Translations under genes and position numbers: made by a program
Shown here: positions 12,076 through 20,099 of the stretch, piece after piece
How positions within the stretch are numbered: position 1 is the stretch's first letter
Layout: each line of letters opens with the position of its first letter
NCBI RefSeq assembly: GCF_030683065.1
Contig: NZ_JAUXMX010000032.1
Location: 43,756-107,755 of the forward strand
Length of the DNA: 64,000 nucleotides
Origin: Pseudomonas sp.
GTDB lineage: Bacteria > Pseudomonadota > Gammaproteobacteria > Pseudomonadales > Pseudomonadaceae
Direction of reading: 5' to 3'
Notes under the pieces: model-generated
What the model saw: the letters and a program-made list of their open reading frames with translations, nothing else
Told to the model about the DNA's origin: nothing
The model's database searches: none

Positions 12076-12351
12076 CGTGAGTAGGGTGCTGGGCCATGCT
12101 GTCGATGCCTCGCCGCAGCCCCTTAATCGCCACTCTTATGCGGGCTTGTACCGTTCGGTAGGGTGCGTCGTGCGCACCGCAGGCAACACGCGGTTGCTGC
12201 CTAGAACACCGCCCGCGTGAGTAGGGTGCTGAGCCATGCTGTCGATGCCACGCCGCAGACCCTGAATCGCCACTCTGATGCTGGCCTTTGCGGTTCGGTA
12301 GGGTGCGCCGTGCGCACCGCAGGCGGAACACGGTTGCTGCGCAGGGCACGG
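12076..12351. repeat. 140-bp direct tandem duplication
   Basis: Two adjacent copies (12076-12215 and 12216 to about 12351), both starting CGTGAGTAGGGTGCTG, share most positions. Each ends with an internal GTAGGGTGCGNCGTGCGCACCGCAGGC REP-like palindrome (around 12161 and 12299). Copies differ at scattered bases, so the duplication is not very recent. Confidence 0.85.
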
Positions 12352-12411
12352 TCTATTTGGGTACGGCGCCGCGTTGGACGGTATCCCCGAGCAAAATCAT
12401 GGCCGTGCACA

Positions 12412-12450
12412 ACGCACTTCATCCTGATGCTGGATCAGGATGAAGTGCGT
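12412..12450. other. Perfect 17-bp-arm hairpin
   Basis: ACGCACTTCATCCTGAT (12412-12428) and its exact complement (12434-12450) flank the 5-base loop GCTGG. There is no T-run on either strand, so a simple intrinsic terminator is not indicated. Confidence 0.8.
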
Positions 12451-12722
12451 CAAGGGGAAGGAGAGAATCAGAATCGAGGCGGCGCTGGTAAGGGTCAGTG
12501 GCCGTCCCGGATTTTTCTGATGCACGCCCCTTGCGGGGCGCTGGATCTGTGTTGTTGGCCGCCTGGACGAGTTCCAGGATGTTGCGTTGGGTCGCCATGC
12601 TCTGCAGTTGAACGGATATTCGTTAGCGCTATGGCTATCTATCCTGGCCTATGGCCGGGTGTTGCCGTACTCCTGTTTCGCCTTGTGCGATTTAACCCCT
12701 ACGCGAACTGCGGCATTACGCG

Positions 12723-12884
12723 CTAAGCGCGCAGATGGGTTGCCATCATGTGTTGTTGACCTGCACCCACGGCCGGATATTTCGACTCCATGGTTACACG
12801 TGCATTCTGCACATTGACGCTGTGGCCAGCGTGCAGAACCACGCGGGTGCTGACTAGGGGACAAGTGATACTGCGTGTCGTCAT
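12723..12884 (-). CDS. Possible 53-aa protein
   Basis: The ATG at 12884 is preceded by a near-consensus Shine-Dalgarno AAGGAGGG with about 8 bases spacing, unusually good for this spacer. The product begins MTTRSITCPLV, has no recognisable domain and holds several His and Met residues near its end (GQQHMMATHLRA). The frame stays open further upstream, but only this start has a ribosome site. It may be a real small gene or a leader peptide. Confidence 0.4.
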   Translation of the reverse strand: MTTRSITCPLVSTRVVLHAGHSVNVQNARVTMESKYPAVGAGQQHMMATHLRA

Positions 12885-13164
12885 TCGCTTTAGCCCTCCT
12901 TGTTGCTGATCTGAATCATAAGATAGTCCGGTTTCTTGCGAGACGTTTAGTACATGTGGCGATAAAACCAAATGCCTCAGGAATGAACGGGCATAAACCC
13001 CGCCAGCGCTGGCGTGTGGCATGCGATGGGGCGCCGCGATGAGGGGTCGTCACGCTCAAACAGCGCGTTTCCAGGCATTTATGGGTCGACTTCAGGCATC
13101 CACGCAGGCGCCAGACGCTCTAGGTTAGGCAGGTGTTATTTCAGCCGAACAACTTGGAGCAGAC

Positions 13165-13509
13165 ATGCCTAACCCGATTACCGTTCTTCGCGACACCACC
13201 CCTATGCCGCTGCTCGATGCCTGCAAGTGGGAAAAACTGGCCGGCGACCCGCATACCGTCAACCTCAACGCCTACACCTCGGAAGACGGCAGCAAGATCA
13301 TGGGCACCTGGATCTGCACCCCTGGCAAATGGCGGGTCGCCTACGAGAAGTGGGAGTACTGCCACTTCCAAGAAGGCTACTGCATCATCACGCCGGATGG
13401 TCAGGCGCCGATCCACCTCAAGGCCGGCGATATTTTCATCGTTGAGCCGGGCATGTGCGGCACCTGGGAAGTGGTTGAGACGGTGCGCAAATACTTTGTC
13501 TTCGCCTGA
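13165..13509 (+). CDS. Small cupin protein (Cupin_3/EutQ-like)
   Basis: A 114-residue single-domain beta-barrel. YEKWEYCHFQEGYCIITPDG and IHLKAGDIFIVEPGMCGTWEV match the two cupin motifs of the DUF861 (cupin_3) group. The usual metal-binding histidines are partly replaced, so catalysis is doubtful; such proteins often bind small ligands. GGAG lies 5 bases before the ATG. It appears to be transcribed alone. Confidence 0.8.
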   Translation: MPNPITVLRDTTPMPLLDACKWEKLAGDPHTVNLNAYTSEDGSKIMGTWICTPGKWRVAYEKWEYCHFQEGYCIITPDGQAPIHLKAGDIFIVEPGMCGTWEVVETVRKYFVFA

Positions 13510-13549
13510 CAAACAATTGCGTAAAGCAATGCCGCCAAGCCAGGCGCGT

Positions 13550-13641
13550 ATGTAGGTTGGCGTTGAGCGCAGCGATAGCCAACAAGGTTTACCCGGCCAC
13601 TTGATTGCCGGCGGGTAGCGTTGCGCTCAATCGCTCCTACG
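13550..13641. repeat. GTAGGTTGGCGTTGAGCGCAGC-type repeat
   Basis: This begins TGTAGGTTGGCGTTGAGCGC and ends GCGCTCAATCGCTCCTACGC, giving an imperfect inverted repeat. Related copies lie at about 16829 and 43889. It overlaps the last few bases of the convergent membrane-protein gene. Confidence 0.65.
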
Positions 13642-14128
13642 CAGTGGCCAGAACCTCGGGCGCGCTTGCTTCTTCATTCGCCAGCCGTTGCAGGTAGATG
13701 GCGAAGTCCGGGTCTTCCCCGCGCAGTAGTTGTGGCAGCCGTTCGCGAAAATCCTCGCGCCGGCTCCACTCGCGCATGTAGTCCTCCCAGGAGTGCCAGC
13801 GACGCTGCTTCTTCTCGTCCATGTCGGGCGCATAAATCAGCAGATAGGCACGCTCGAACAGCGAGATGAGCATGTCGAAGATCAGCAGCATTCGTTCGCG
13901 TTGTTCGTCGGTCAAGTCAGCCGTCGCATGTTGACTGCGCAGCTTCAGATCCGGGTTGGCCAGCACCACTTCAAGGAAGTCGATATAGGCATCGGAGATC
14001 TGTTGCCAGGTGGCTTCCTGCTCATTCGCGCGCGCCTTGCGCTGTTCGACAAGGAATACCCCAATTGCGAAGGGCAAGGCCACCACGGTGACGATGTAAG
14101 ACAGCAGCTCCCAGGTTTCGAGGGTCAT
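13637..14128 (-). CDS. Small membrane-anchored protein of unknown function
   Basis: 163 residues. One hydrophobic segment (about 8-29, LLSYIVTVVALPFAIGVFLV) is followed by a charged, mostly helical cytosolic domain rich in Arg/Glu/Trp (RRWHSWEDYMREWSRREDF). The start at 14128 is favoured because AAAGG lies 7 bases upstream; an ATG two codons earlier is too close to that site. No family is recognised with confidence; it resembles single-pass proteins with a helical cytosolic tail (DUF4760-like). Confidence 0.65.
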   Translation of the reverse strand: MTLETWELLSYIVTVVALPFAIGVFLVEQRKARANEQEATWQQISDAYIDFLEVVLANPDLKLRSQHATADLTDEQRERMLLIFDMLISLFERAYLLIYAPDMDEKKQRRWHSWEDYMREWSRREDFRERLPQLLRGEDPDFAIYLQRLANEEASAPEVLATA

Positions 14129-14453
14129 ATCCATGCCTTTGGGTTGTAGCGGGTCGAGCAAGCAACATCGACTGTGCCGCATGCGTGGCGGCGCTCTGCT
14201 CCCAGCATCATTTACCTCCTCATACAGGCGATAGGGGTTGCCTTCCACGCCGGGCATTGTCATAAATGTCCTGTGGCAATGTGAAGGAGCGAATCCAGAG
14301 CACCCCCTGTAGACTCAGGTTAATACAGGGCTGAGCATACGCAGTTGCAGCGTCGCAGAATGTGGTCTTTGTCAGCGCCGCAACGACAAAGTCCGGAACC
14401 TCGACGTCATGTCAGCCCTCGAAGGTACAGACCCGTCAGAAGCGAGGAATACC

Positions 14454-14879
14454 ATGCAAATTCATGTGAGAAGCAACCATATCGAAGGAAGTGTCCGGCT
14501 TCAGGAGTGGGTAAGCGCAACAGTGGCCGAGCGACTTGACCGTTTTGAAGATTTTCTCACTCGTGTTGAAGTGCATGTCAGCGACGAAAACGGCAACAAG
14601 GCCGGTGCCGACGACAAGCGCTGCCAGATCGAAGCACGGCCCAAGGGCCATCAAGCTATTTCTGTCACCTACAAAGCATCCTCACTTGTACAGGCCGTGG
14701 ATGGCGCCACTGAAAAAATGCGCAATGCCCTCGACCACATGGTCGGCAAGCTGGAGGTCCGGGCCGTCTCCACCGGGCACATCGACGACCCACGTCTGAG
14801 CGAAGACCCCGAGCAAGTCACCGAGGCCCTGCTGCTGGAAGAGTTCCTAGCCAAAGAAGAAGCCCTCAGCCGGAGTTAA
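14454..14879 (+). CDS. HPF/RaiA-family ribosome-associated protein
   Basis: The 141-residue product begins MQIHVRSNHIEGSVRLQEWV, typical of the S30AE (HPF/RaiA) fold. This fold binds the 30S decoding region and stabilises idle ribosomes. A variable acidic tail follows residue ~110 (DPEQVTEALLLEEFLAKEEAL). It is not the standard hpf, which sits beside rpoN, so it is likely a stress-specific paralogue. GCGAGG precedes the ATG by 6 bases; the frame is open upstream but without a ribosome site. Confidence 0.82.
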   Translation: MQIHVRSNHIEGSVRLQEWVSATVAERLDRFEDFLTRVEVHVSDENGNKAGADDKRCQIEARPKGHQAISVTYKASSLVQAVDGATEKMRNALDHMVGKLEVRAVSTGHIDDPRLSEDPEQVTEALLLEEFLAKEEALSRS

Positions 14880-14914
14880 GCCGCTGACATTCGCTGAGTT
14901 CTGAATGATTTCAT

Positions 14915-14946
14915 AAGGGGTTGCCATGCATGCATGGCAACCCCTT
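14915..14946. terminator. Perfect 32-bp palindrome after the HPF-like gene
   Basis: AAGGGGTTGCCATGCA is followed directly by its exact complement. It lies 36 bp after the stop codon and is probably an intrinsic terminator, with the CCCCTTT end providing a short T-run. Confidence 0.75.
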
Positions 14947-15322
14947 TAAGGTTGTGCAGGCGCGCACTCCGTCAAACCAGCTCGTAACCAATCCCCCCTT
15001 TTTTTGCAAACACGGCGCTGCTGTTGCTCGGCGGCGTAACAACACTCCCGTGAGCCTCTGGCTGTGGACCGAAATGAATCGTGGTCTGCTCCCTTTGTAG
15101 GCATCCCGTATTTGGCGAGTTACGATCTTCGCGCCGGGCGCTGTGGCTGGCTGGTGAATGGCCGTAGCTGCTGCTCTGCCGGGGCATGCGGCTCTTCGGC
15201 AGGAGGGCACTGCCAGCGTCTACCCTGTTATCTGGCGAACCCGCCTGGCTGAGCGGCTGAGAAAACATCGCTTGCCTGCTGCGACCCTCGCCGGGCGAGG
15301 CAACACGACTGCGAGGCAGCCT
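14947..15322. other. 376-bp upstream region, no gene seen
   Basis: This is the leader and promoter region of the flavin monooxygenase. Reading frames here are open in several phases because of high GC, but none has a ribosome site or familiar sequence. Confidence 0.5.
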
Positions 15323-16807
15323 ATGGATGTGGAACACCTGGACGTACTGATCATCGGTGCTGGCCTGTCGGGTATAGGCGCGGCCTATCACCTGATGCAG
15401 CAGTGCCCGAGCAAGCGCTTCGCGATCCTCGAGGGTCGGCATGCCCTCGGTGGCACCTGGGATCTGTTTCGCTATCCGGGCATCCGCTCCGACTCGGACA
15501 TGTACACCCTGGGCTACAACTTCAAGCCCTGGACCGAACCGCAGGCGATTGCCGATGGCCCGTCGATCCGCCGCTATATCGAGGAGACCGCGCGGGAGAA
15601 CGGCATCGATGCAAAGATCCGCTACCAGCACCGGGTGCTCAAGGCTGACTGGTGCAGTGAGGCGGCGCGCTGGACGCTGCAGGTGCAGTGCGGCGAGGCG
15701 GCCGAACCGAGTCTGCTGAGCTGCAACCAGTTGCTGATGTGCACCGGCTATTACCGCTACGACGCGGGATATACCCCGGTTTACAAGGGCCGCGAACTGT
15801 TCCGCGGCACCTTTATCCATCCGCAGCAGTGGCCGCAGGATTTTGACTACAGCGGCAAGACCGTGGTGGTGATCGGCAGCGGCGCCACCGCCGTGACCCT
15901 GGTGCCGGCGCTGACTGACAAGGCCCGTCATGTGACCATGCTGCAGCGCTCGCCGAGTTATGTGGTTAGCCTGGCGCAGCGCGATGTGCTGGCCAACCTG
16001 CTGCGCCGCTGGCTGCCGCCGGTCGTGGTGTACCGCCTGGTGCGCACACGCAATGTGCTCATGCAGCTGAGTTTTTACACACTGGCCAAAGGCTTGCCTG
16101 CGCTGGTGCGCAAGTTGCTGCTGGGCCAGGCCCGGCGACAGTTGGGCGCGCGTTTCGATATGCGCCATTTCAGCCCGCGCTACCAGCCGTGGGATCAGCG
16201 CGTATGCGTGGTGCCGGACGGCGATCTGTTCAAGGTGCTGCGTGCGGGCAAGGCGTCGCTGGTGACCGAGCAGATCGACAGCTTGACCGAAACCGGCATC
16301 CGCCTGAAAACCGGGCAGGTGCTGCCGGCCGACGTGATCGTCAGCGCCACCGGTCTGGACTTGCTGATGTTCGGCGGCATCGAGGTGGCGGTAGACGGCC
16401 AGCCATTCGATGCGTCCAAGAGCATGGGCTATCGCGGCATTATGCTGCGTGACCTGCCCAATGCCGCGGTAGTGCTGGGATACACCAACGCCAGCTGGAC
16501 GCTCAAGGCGGACCTGTCCAGCGAATACTTCTGCCGCCTGATCACCCACATGGATGCCATCGGCATGCGCCAGTGCACGCCTCGCGACCCGGCGCGGCAG
16601 GTCGGGGAGGCGCCGTTTCTCGACTTGACCTCTGGTTACATCCAGCGCGCCGCCGACAGAATCCCCAAGCAAGGCGATCGCGTGCCTTGGAAGCTCTACC
16701 AGAATTACCTGCTCGACCTGGCGCAGTTGCGCTATGGCAAGCTGGAGGACGGTTACCTGGAGTTCAGCTCGCCGCACCACCCCGAGGAGGCTGGCTCGGT
16801 AGTATGA
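15323..16807 (+). CDS. Baeyer-Villiger-type flavin monooxygenase
   Basis: A 494-residue NADPH/FAD monooxygenase. The FAD loop GAGLSG is at 12-17, GGTWDLFRYPG is at 43-53 and the BVMO fingerprint FRGTFIHPQQWP is at 160-171 (consensus FxGxxxHxxxWP). The NADP loop GSGATA is at 185-190. It probably oxidises a ketone or a sulfur or nitrogen compound, like the EthA group; the substrate cannot be read. The ATG at 15323 places the FAD loop at the usual distance; the longer open frame lacks a better start. It stands alone. Confidence 0.9.
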   Translation: MDVEHLDVLIIGAGLSGIGAAYHLMQQCPSKRFAILEGRHALGGTWDLFRYPGIRSDSDMYTLGYNFKPWTEPQAIADGPSIRRYIEETARENGIDAKIRYQHRVLKADWCSEAARWTLQVQCGEAAEPSLLSCNQLLMCTGYYRYDAGYTPVYKGRELFRGTFIHPQQWPQDFDYSGKTVVVIGSGATAVTLVPALTDKARHVTMLQRSPSYVVSLAQRDVLANLLRRWLPPVVVYRLVRTRNVLMQLSFYTLAKGLPALVRKLLLGQARRQLGARFDMRHFSPRYQPWDQRVCVVPDGDLFKVLRAGKASLVTEQIDSLTETGIRLKTGQVLPADVIVSATGLDLLMFGGIEVAVDGQPFDASKSMGYRGIMLRDLPNAAVVLGYTNASWTLKADLSSEYFCRLITHMDAIGMRQCTPRDPARQVGEAPFLDLTSGYIQRAADRIPKQGDRVPWKLYQNYLLDLAQLRYGKLEDGYLEFSSPHHPEEAGSVV

Positions 16808-16828
16808 GACTCAGTCCCACCGCGCCCC

Positions 16829-16975
16829 GTAGGATGGCGTTGAGCGCAGCGATACCCATCAGGTGGTGTCATGGCGACTATCGATGATGGGTTACGGCGC
16901 GTTTGTACTGCTGATGGCAGGTCAGTTTGCGGGCGCCTAACCTACGCGGCCCGACCCATCCTACGGACTGCGCCT
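16829..16975. repeat. Imperfect long inverted repeat after the monooxygenase
   Basis: This starts GTAGGATGGCGTTGAGCGC...ACCCATCA and ends with TGATGGGTTACGGCGC ... GACCCATCCTACG, so the outer and inner parts pair. It belongs to the same family as 13550. The remaining spacer to 17208 shows no gene. Confidence 0.65.
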
Positions 16976-17208
16976 GGCTCATCCTGCGTACTGCTTGCCG
17001 GAGGCGGCCGGCAATTTCTGGTGTTGGCATAGCCTTGTGTAAGCCAAACGCCATAGGTAATTGAGGATTATCAACTACAACGGCAGGGCAATTAGAGCTT
17101 TTCTGATGTGCATAAGGCCACTATGCTTCGCCGGATATTTTTTGGTGAGTGCGACGGCTCCTTGGGCGGGGTCAACAGCATCATCCGCAGGTAAGAAGGG
17201 ACTCTGCC

Positions 17209-17415
17209 ATGAAAGAACAACGCTACCTCCCTGCGCTACGCGCGCACATCGACCAACTGCTGAGCGAGAACTGGGTTATTGCTCAGCGCAATCCGCTCAA
17301 ATTGCAGCTCGGGGGCAGAACCTGCCTGGTTATGCACGGCATGCTGATCAGCGAAGGACCGCTCTGGAATCATCTCGAGCCCCAGCATGCTTGCTCCGCT
17401 CAAAGCCTGCAATAG
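17209..17415 (+). CDS. Small hypothetical protein
   Basis: A 68-residue product beginning MKEQRYLPALRAHIDQLL. AAGAAGGG lies 8 bases before the ATG, a good ribosome site. The first ~50 residues look like a folded helix-plus-sheet segment (LKLQLGGRTCLVMHGMLI). The tail is unlike protein and the gene borders degraded DNA, so it may be truncated. No family is recognised. Confidence 0.45.
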   Translation: MKEQRYLPALRAHIDQLLSENWVIAQRNPLKLQLGGRTCLVMHGMLISEGPLWNHLEPQHACSAQSLQ

Positions 17416-17520
17416 CAGCGCGTATCGTTCGGCGTGTCGCTGGCTGGCAGGTGCGGGCTTGCCGTGTAAGTCGTCTGCTCAGCTGCCATGCTCGACGCAA
17501 TCAATTGCCGCGAGATTAAC

Positions 17521-17555
17521 CCGCTACCCGCTACCCGCTACCCGCTACCCGCTGC
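17521..17555. repeat. CCGCTAC heptamer tandem array
   Basis: Four perfect copies of CCGCTAC and a fifth with one change (CCGCTGC). The heptamer length would shift any reading frame when copy number changes. It sits just past the LysR remnant in non-coding DNA. Confidence 0.9.
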
Positions 17556-17584
17556 CCGAAGGCCGGCCATCAGGTGTTGTTCTA

Positions 17585-17736
17585 CCTGCGGCCGACGCGC
17601 AGCAGTGGCAGCTCGCCTAGTCGGCCCGGCAGGTTACTCACCGCGCCATGCGGTCGGCGTCGCGCGAGGCGATGCGTTCCCCTGTCAGGGCGTTGAACGT
17701 ACGCAGTAGGTTCAGGCCGAGGGTTGAGATATTCAC
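17585..17736 (-). pseudogene. Degraded LysR-type regulator, N-terminus only
   Basis: Reading the minus strand from 17736 gives VNISTLGLNLLRTFNALTGER followed by IASRDADRMAR and a stop. In the next frame VSNLPGRLGELPLLRVGRR continues the same domain. Together these follow the LysR HTH start (DLNLLRTFDAL...RAADRL...VSNALGRLRE...DPLLVRVGR). There is a frameshift and a missing segment in the recognition helix. The effector domain is gone. It may once have controlled the neighbouring alcohol dehydrogenase. Confidence 0.6.
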
Positions 17737-18110
17737 CTGCCGAATACGACTTCTCACACGACTAGATTTGCAAAACAGTAGTGCCCTGCTTGTGGCGGGT
17801 GGCAACCCTTCTTCGCCTAATGTTGAACCATGCCTGAATGGCCACGGAGCACTTGCAGGGGCAATTGTGTTGACCGGCCGTTCGCCGCGCCAGGGAGCCG
17901 TCGATGCAGGCATTCATGTCGAGGTGACCCGCTGCCGCAGATGTGCGCCTGGCTTCAGCCGCGCAGGTTTTACCCGCGTATCGGGGTGGCTTGCTCAATC
18001 GCTCCCCGCTCATCTCCCTGGATGTGAGAGGGTGGTGACGAGTATCGCCGGCTCCCTTGTGGTGGCGGCCTCGACCGCGAAGGATTAAAGGGCAACCAGA
18101 GGATCACACC
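17737..18110. other. 374-bp spacer, no gene seen
   Basis: This is DNA upstream of the iron alcohol dehydrogenase and of the LysR remnant. An open plus-strand frame crosses it but has no ribosome site and matches nothing I know. Confidence 0.45.
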
Positions 18111-19274
18111 ATGCAGCCATTCAGCTTCGCCACCACCGCACAGATTATCTGCGAAGCCGGTGCCGCCCACCGGTTGGCCGCGCTGTGCGTCGAGCGTGGC
18201 GCCAGAACGGTATTGATCGTCACCGATCCCGGGATCACCAGGCTTGGTCTGCTGGCCGAGGTGTTGCCTGGTTTTCTGCTGGCGGGGGTGACCGCGCAGG
18301 TGTTCGATCAGGTGCTGGCCGACCCGCCGGAAGCCATCGTGCAGAGCGCGGTGGAGCAGGCCAGAGCGCTCAAGGCCGAGCTGATCATCGGCTTCGGCGG
18401 CGGCAGTTCGATGGACGTGGCCAAGCTGGTCGCGTTGCTTGCGCATCCCGACTGCACTCAGCAACTGGTCGACATTTACGGCGTCGGTAATGCCAAGGGC
18501 TGGCGTCTGCCGTTGATCCAGGTGCCGACCACCGCCGGTACAGGTTCGGAAGTGACCCCGGTGGCGATCGTCACCACCGGCGCGACGACCAAGCTGGGTG
18601 TGGTTTCGCCGTTGTTGCTGCCGGACCTGGCGCTGCTGGACGCCGACCTGACCCTCGGCCTGCCGCCGGCGGTGACCGCCGCCACCGGCATCGACGCCAT
18701 GGTGCATGCCATCGAGGCCTACACCAGCGTGCAGAAAAAGAACCCGCTGTCCGATTTGCTGGCCCGCGAGGCGCTGCGCTTGCTGGCCACCAATCTGGAC
18801 GAGGCGGTGCACAACGGCGGCAACCGCCAAGCGCGCCAGGCCATGCTGCTCGGCGCCTGTCTGGCTGGTCAGGCGTTCGCCAATGCGCCGGTGGCGGCTG
18901 TGCATGCGCTGGCCTATCCGCTCGGAGGGCATTTCCACATCCCCCACGGCCTGAGCAATGCCCTGGTGCTGCCGCATGTGCTGGGCTTCAATGCGGCAGT
19001 GGCCGCGCCGCTGTATGCCGAACTGGCGCCGCTGGTACTGGGCGCCAAGTTGCGGCCCGGCAGCGCCATGCGGCAGACCGAGCAGTTCATACTTGAACTG
19101 GCCGACTTCAGCGAGCGCAGCGGCCTGCCCACGCGTTTGCGTGATGCCGGGGTGGCGCAGGATATGCTCGCGCAACTGGCGTGCGAGGCCATGCTGCAAC
19201 AACGCCTGCTGGTGAATAACCCGCGCGAGATGACCGAGGCGCACGCCCTGGCCATCTACCAATCGGCCTATTGA
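18111..19274 (+). CDS. Iron-containing alcohol dehydrogenase
   Basis: A 387-residue NAD(P)-dependent group III alcohol dehydrogenase. The nucleotide loop GFGGGSSMDVAK is at 94-105. The metal site uses the conserved D of TGIDAMVHAIEAY and the histidines of HALAYPLGGHFHIPHG and LPHVLGFN. The substrate could be a short alcohol, lactaldehyde or a maleylacetate-like compound. The ATG at 18111 has AGAGGA upstream and gives the normal family length. It is preceded by a decayed LysR gene and followed by a REP element. Confidence 0.92.
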   Translation: MQPFSFATTAQIICEAGAAHRLAALCVERGARTVLIVTDPGITRLGLLAEVLPGFLLAGVTAQVFDQVLADPPEAIVQSAVEQARALKAELIIGFGGGSSMDVAKLVALLAHPDCTQQLVDIYGVGNAKGWRLPLIQVPTTAGTGSEVTPVAIVTTGATTKLGVVSPLLLPDLALLDADLTLGLPPAVTAATGIDAMVHAIEAYTSVQKKNPLSDLLAREALRLLATNLDEAVHNGGNRQARQAMLLGACLAGQAFANAPVAAVHALAYPLGGHFHIPHGLSNALVLPHVLGFNAAVAAPLYAELAPLVLGAKLRPGSAMRQTEQFILELADFSERSGLPTRLRDAGVAQDMLAQLACEAMLQQRLLVNNPREMTEAHALAIYQSAY

Positions 19275-19342
19275 GGCGAGCGCCATTGCCGGCCCAAGGA
19301 TCGTCCGATCAATTCACTTCAAAACCCGCGCGGACGAGTCCC

Positions 19343-19406
19343 GTTGGTGCGCGCGGCGCACCCTACCCGAGGCGTGCGGGGCCACCTAGGCTGCGCGCAC
19401 CATTGC
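19343..19406. repeat. GTGCGCGCGGCGCACCCTAC REP-like element
   Basis: GGTGCGCGCGGCGCACCCTACC followed by CTAGGCTGCGCGCACCATTG. It is of the same family as the arms near 12058, 12161, 26722, 34951 and 40024. Confidence 0.55.
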
Positions 19407-19422
19407 CTACCAAGGACACTCA

Positions 19423-19857
19423 ATGAATCCACCCCAGCACTTGCGCAGCGACTACCCACACTTCCAGCCGATCACCACGCGCTGGCACGACAACGATGTC
19501 TATGGCCATGTGAATAACGTCACCTACTACAGTTACTTCGACAGCGCGGTGAACAGCTATTTGATCGAGGTCGGCGGCCTGGATATTCACAATGGCGAGG
19601 TGGTCGGTTTCGTTGTCAGTTCCAGTTGCGACTACTTCGCCTCCATCGCCTTCCCCGAGCGCATCGAGATCGGTCTGCGGGTGGCCAAGCTGGGCAACAG
19701 CTCGGTGCAGTACGAGCTGGCGGTGTTCAAGCAGGGCGAGGATGAGGCCTGCGCGGCCGGGCGTTTCGTCCATGTGTTCGTCGATCGGGCGAGCAACCGG
19801 CCGCTGCCGATTCCGGGGCGCCTGCGTGAGGCGCTGGCGGCGTTGCAGGTGCAATAG
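19423..19857 (+). CDS. Hot-dog acyl-CoA thioesterase (YbgC/4HBT type)
   Basis: 144 residues. The catalytic region TRWHDNDVYGHVNNVTYYSYFD (residues about 19-40) is that of the 4-hydroxybenzoyl-CoA thioesterase family, with the second Asp of HDND as nucleophile or base. These cytosolic enzymes hydrolyse acyl-CoA or acyl-ACP. The substrate is unknown. AAGGACAC precedes the ATG. No partner genes are adjacent. Confidence 0.9.
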   Translation: MNPPQHLRSDYPHFQPITTRWHDNDVYGHVNNVTYYSYFDSAVNSYLIEVGGLDIHNGEVVGFVVSSSCDYFASIAFPERIEIGLRVAKLGNSSVQYELAVFKQGEDEACAAGRFVHVFVDRASNRPLPIPGRLREALAALQVQ

Positions 19858-20099
19858 TTGTTCGCGGGCATGGCCCGCTTCTACGGTTTTGCGGTGCACT
19901 GACTGGTAGGCGGGGACCTGTCCGCGAATGGATATTGCCCCTTGGCCACGGTTCGCGGCCAAGGCCCCTCCTACGATGCGCTGGTGTTCTGGCGAGGGCG
20001 GACTTGCTTGCGAGCCTTTGACGGTCCCTGCGGCAAATGCATGGTGAATTTGCTGGCGGCGCACTAGGCTGTCGGCAGTCACCATGCCAAGGAGTGCCC

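Larger units (their letters stand above)
12033..13164. other. 1.1-kb spacer rich in repeats
   Basis: No standard gene is visible. It contains a REP-like GTGCGCACGGCGCACCCTAC arm (about 12058), a 140-bp tandem duplication, a perfect hairpin at 12412-12450 and one possible 53-codon gene, all listed separately. Open frames across 12217-12726 run through the repeats and look accidental. Confidence 0.6.

Noticed and set aside
12217..12726. 169-codon plus-strand frame in the recQ downstream spacer
   Set aside because: It reads through the tandem duplication and the hairpin and lacks a ribosome site.
14972..16780. 602-codon minus-strand frame opposite the flavin monooxygenase
   Set aside because: The sense strand has the complete BVMO fingerprint; the antisense product is of the shadow type.
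17521..17555. Repeat considered as a CRISPR or iteron array
   Set aside because: Units of 7 bp directly abut, and there is no replication gene or cas gene nearby.
17648..18088. 146-codon plus-strand frame before the alcohol dehydrogenase
   Set aside because: It overlaps the LysR remnant on the other strand, has no ribosome site and resembles no protein.
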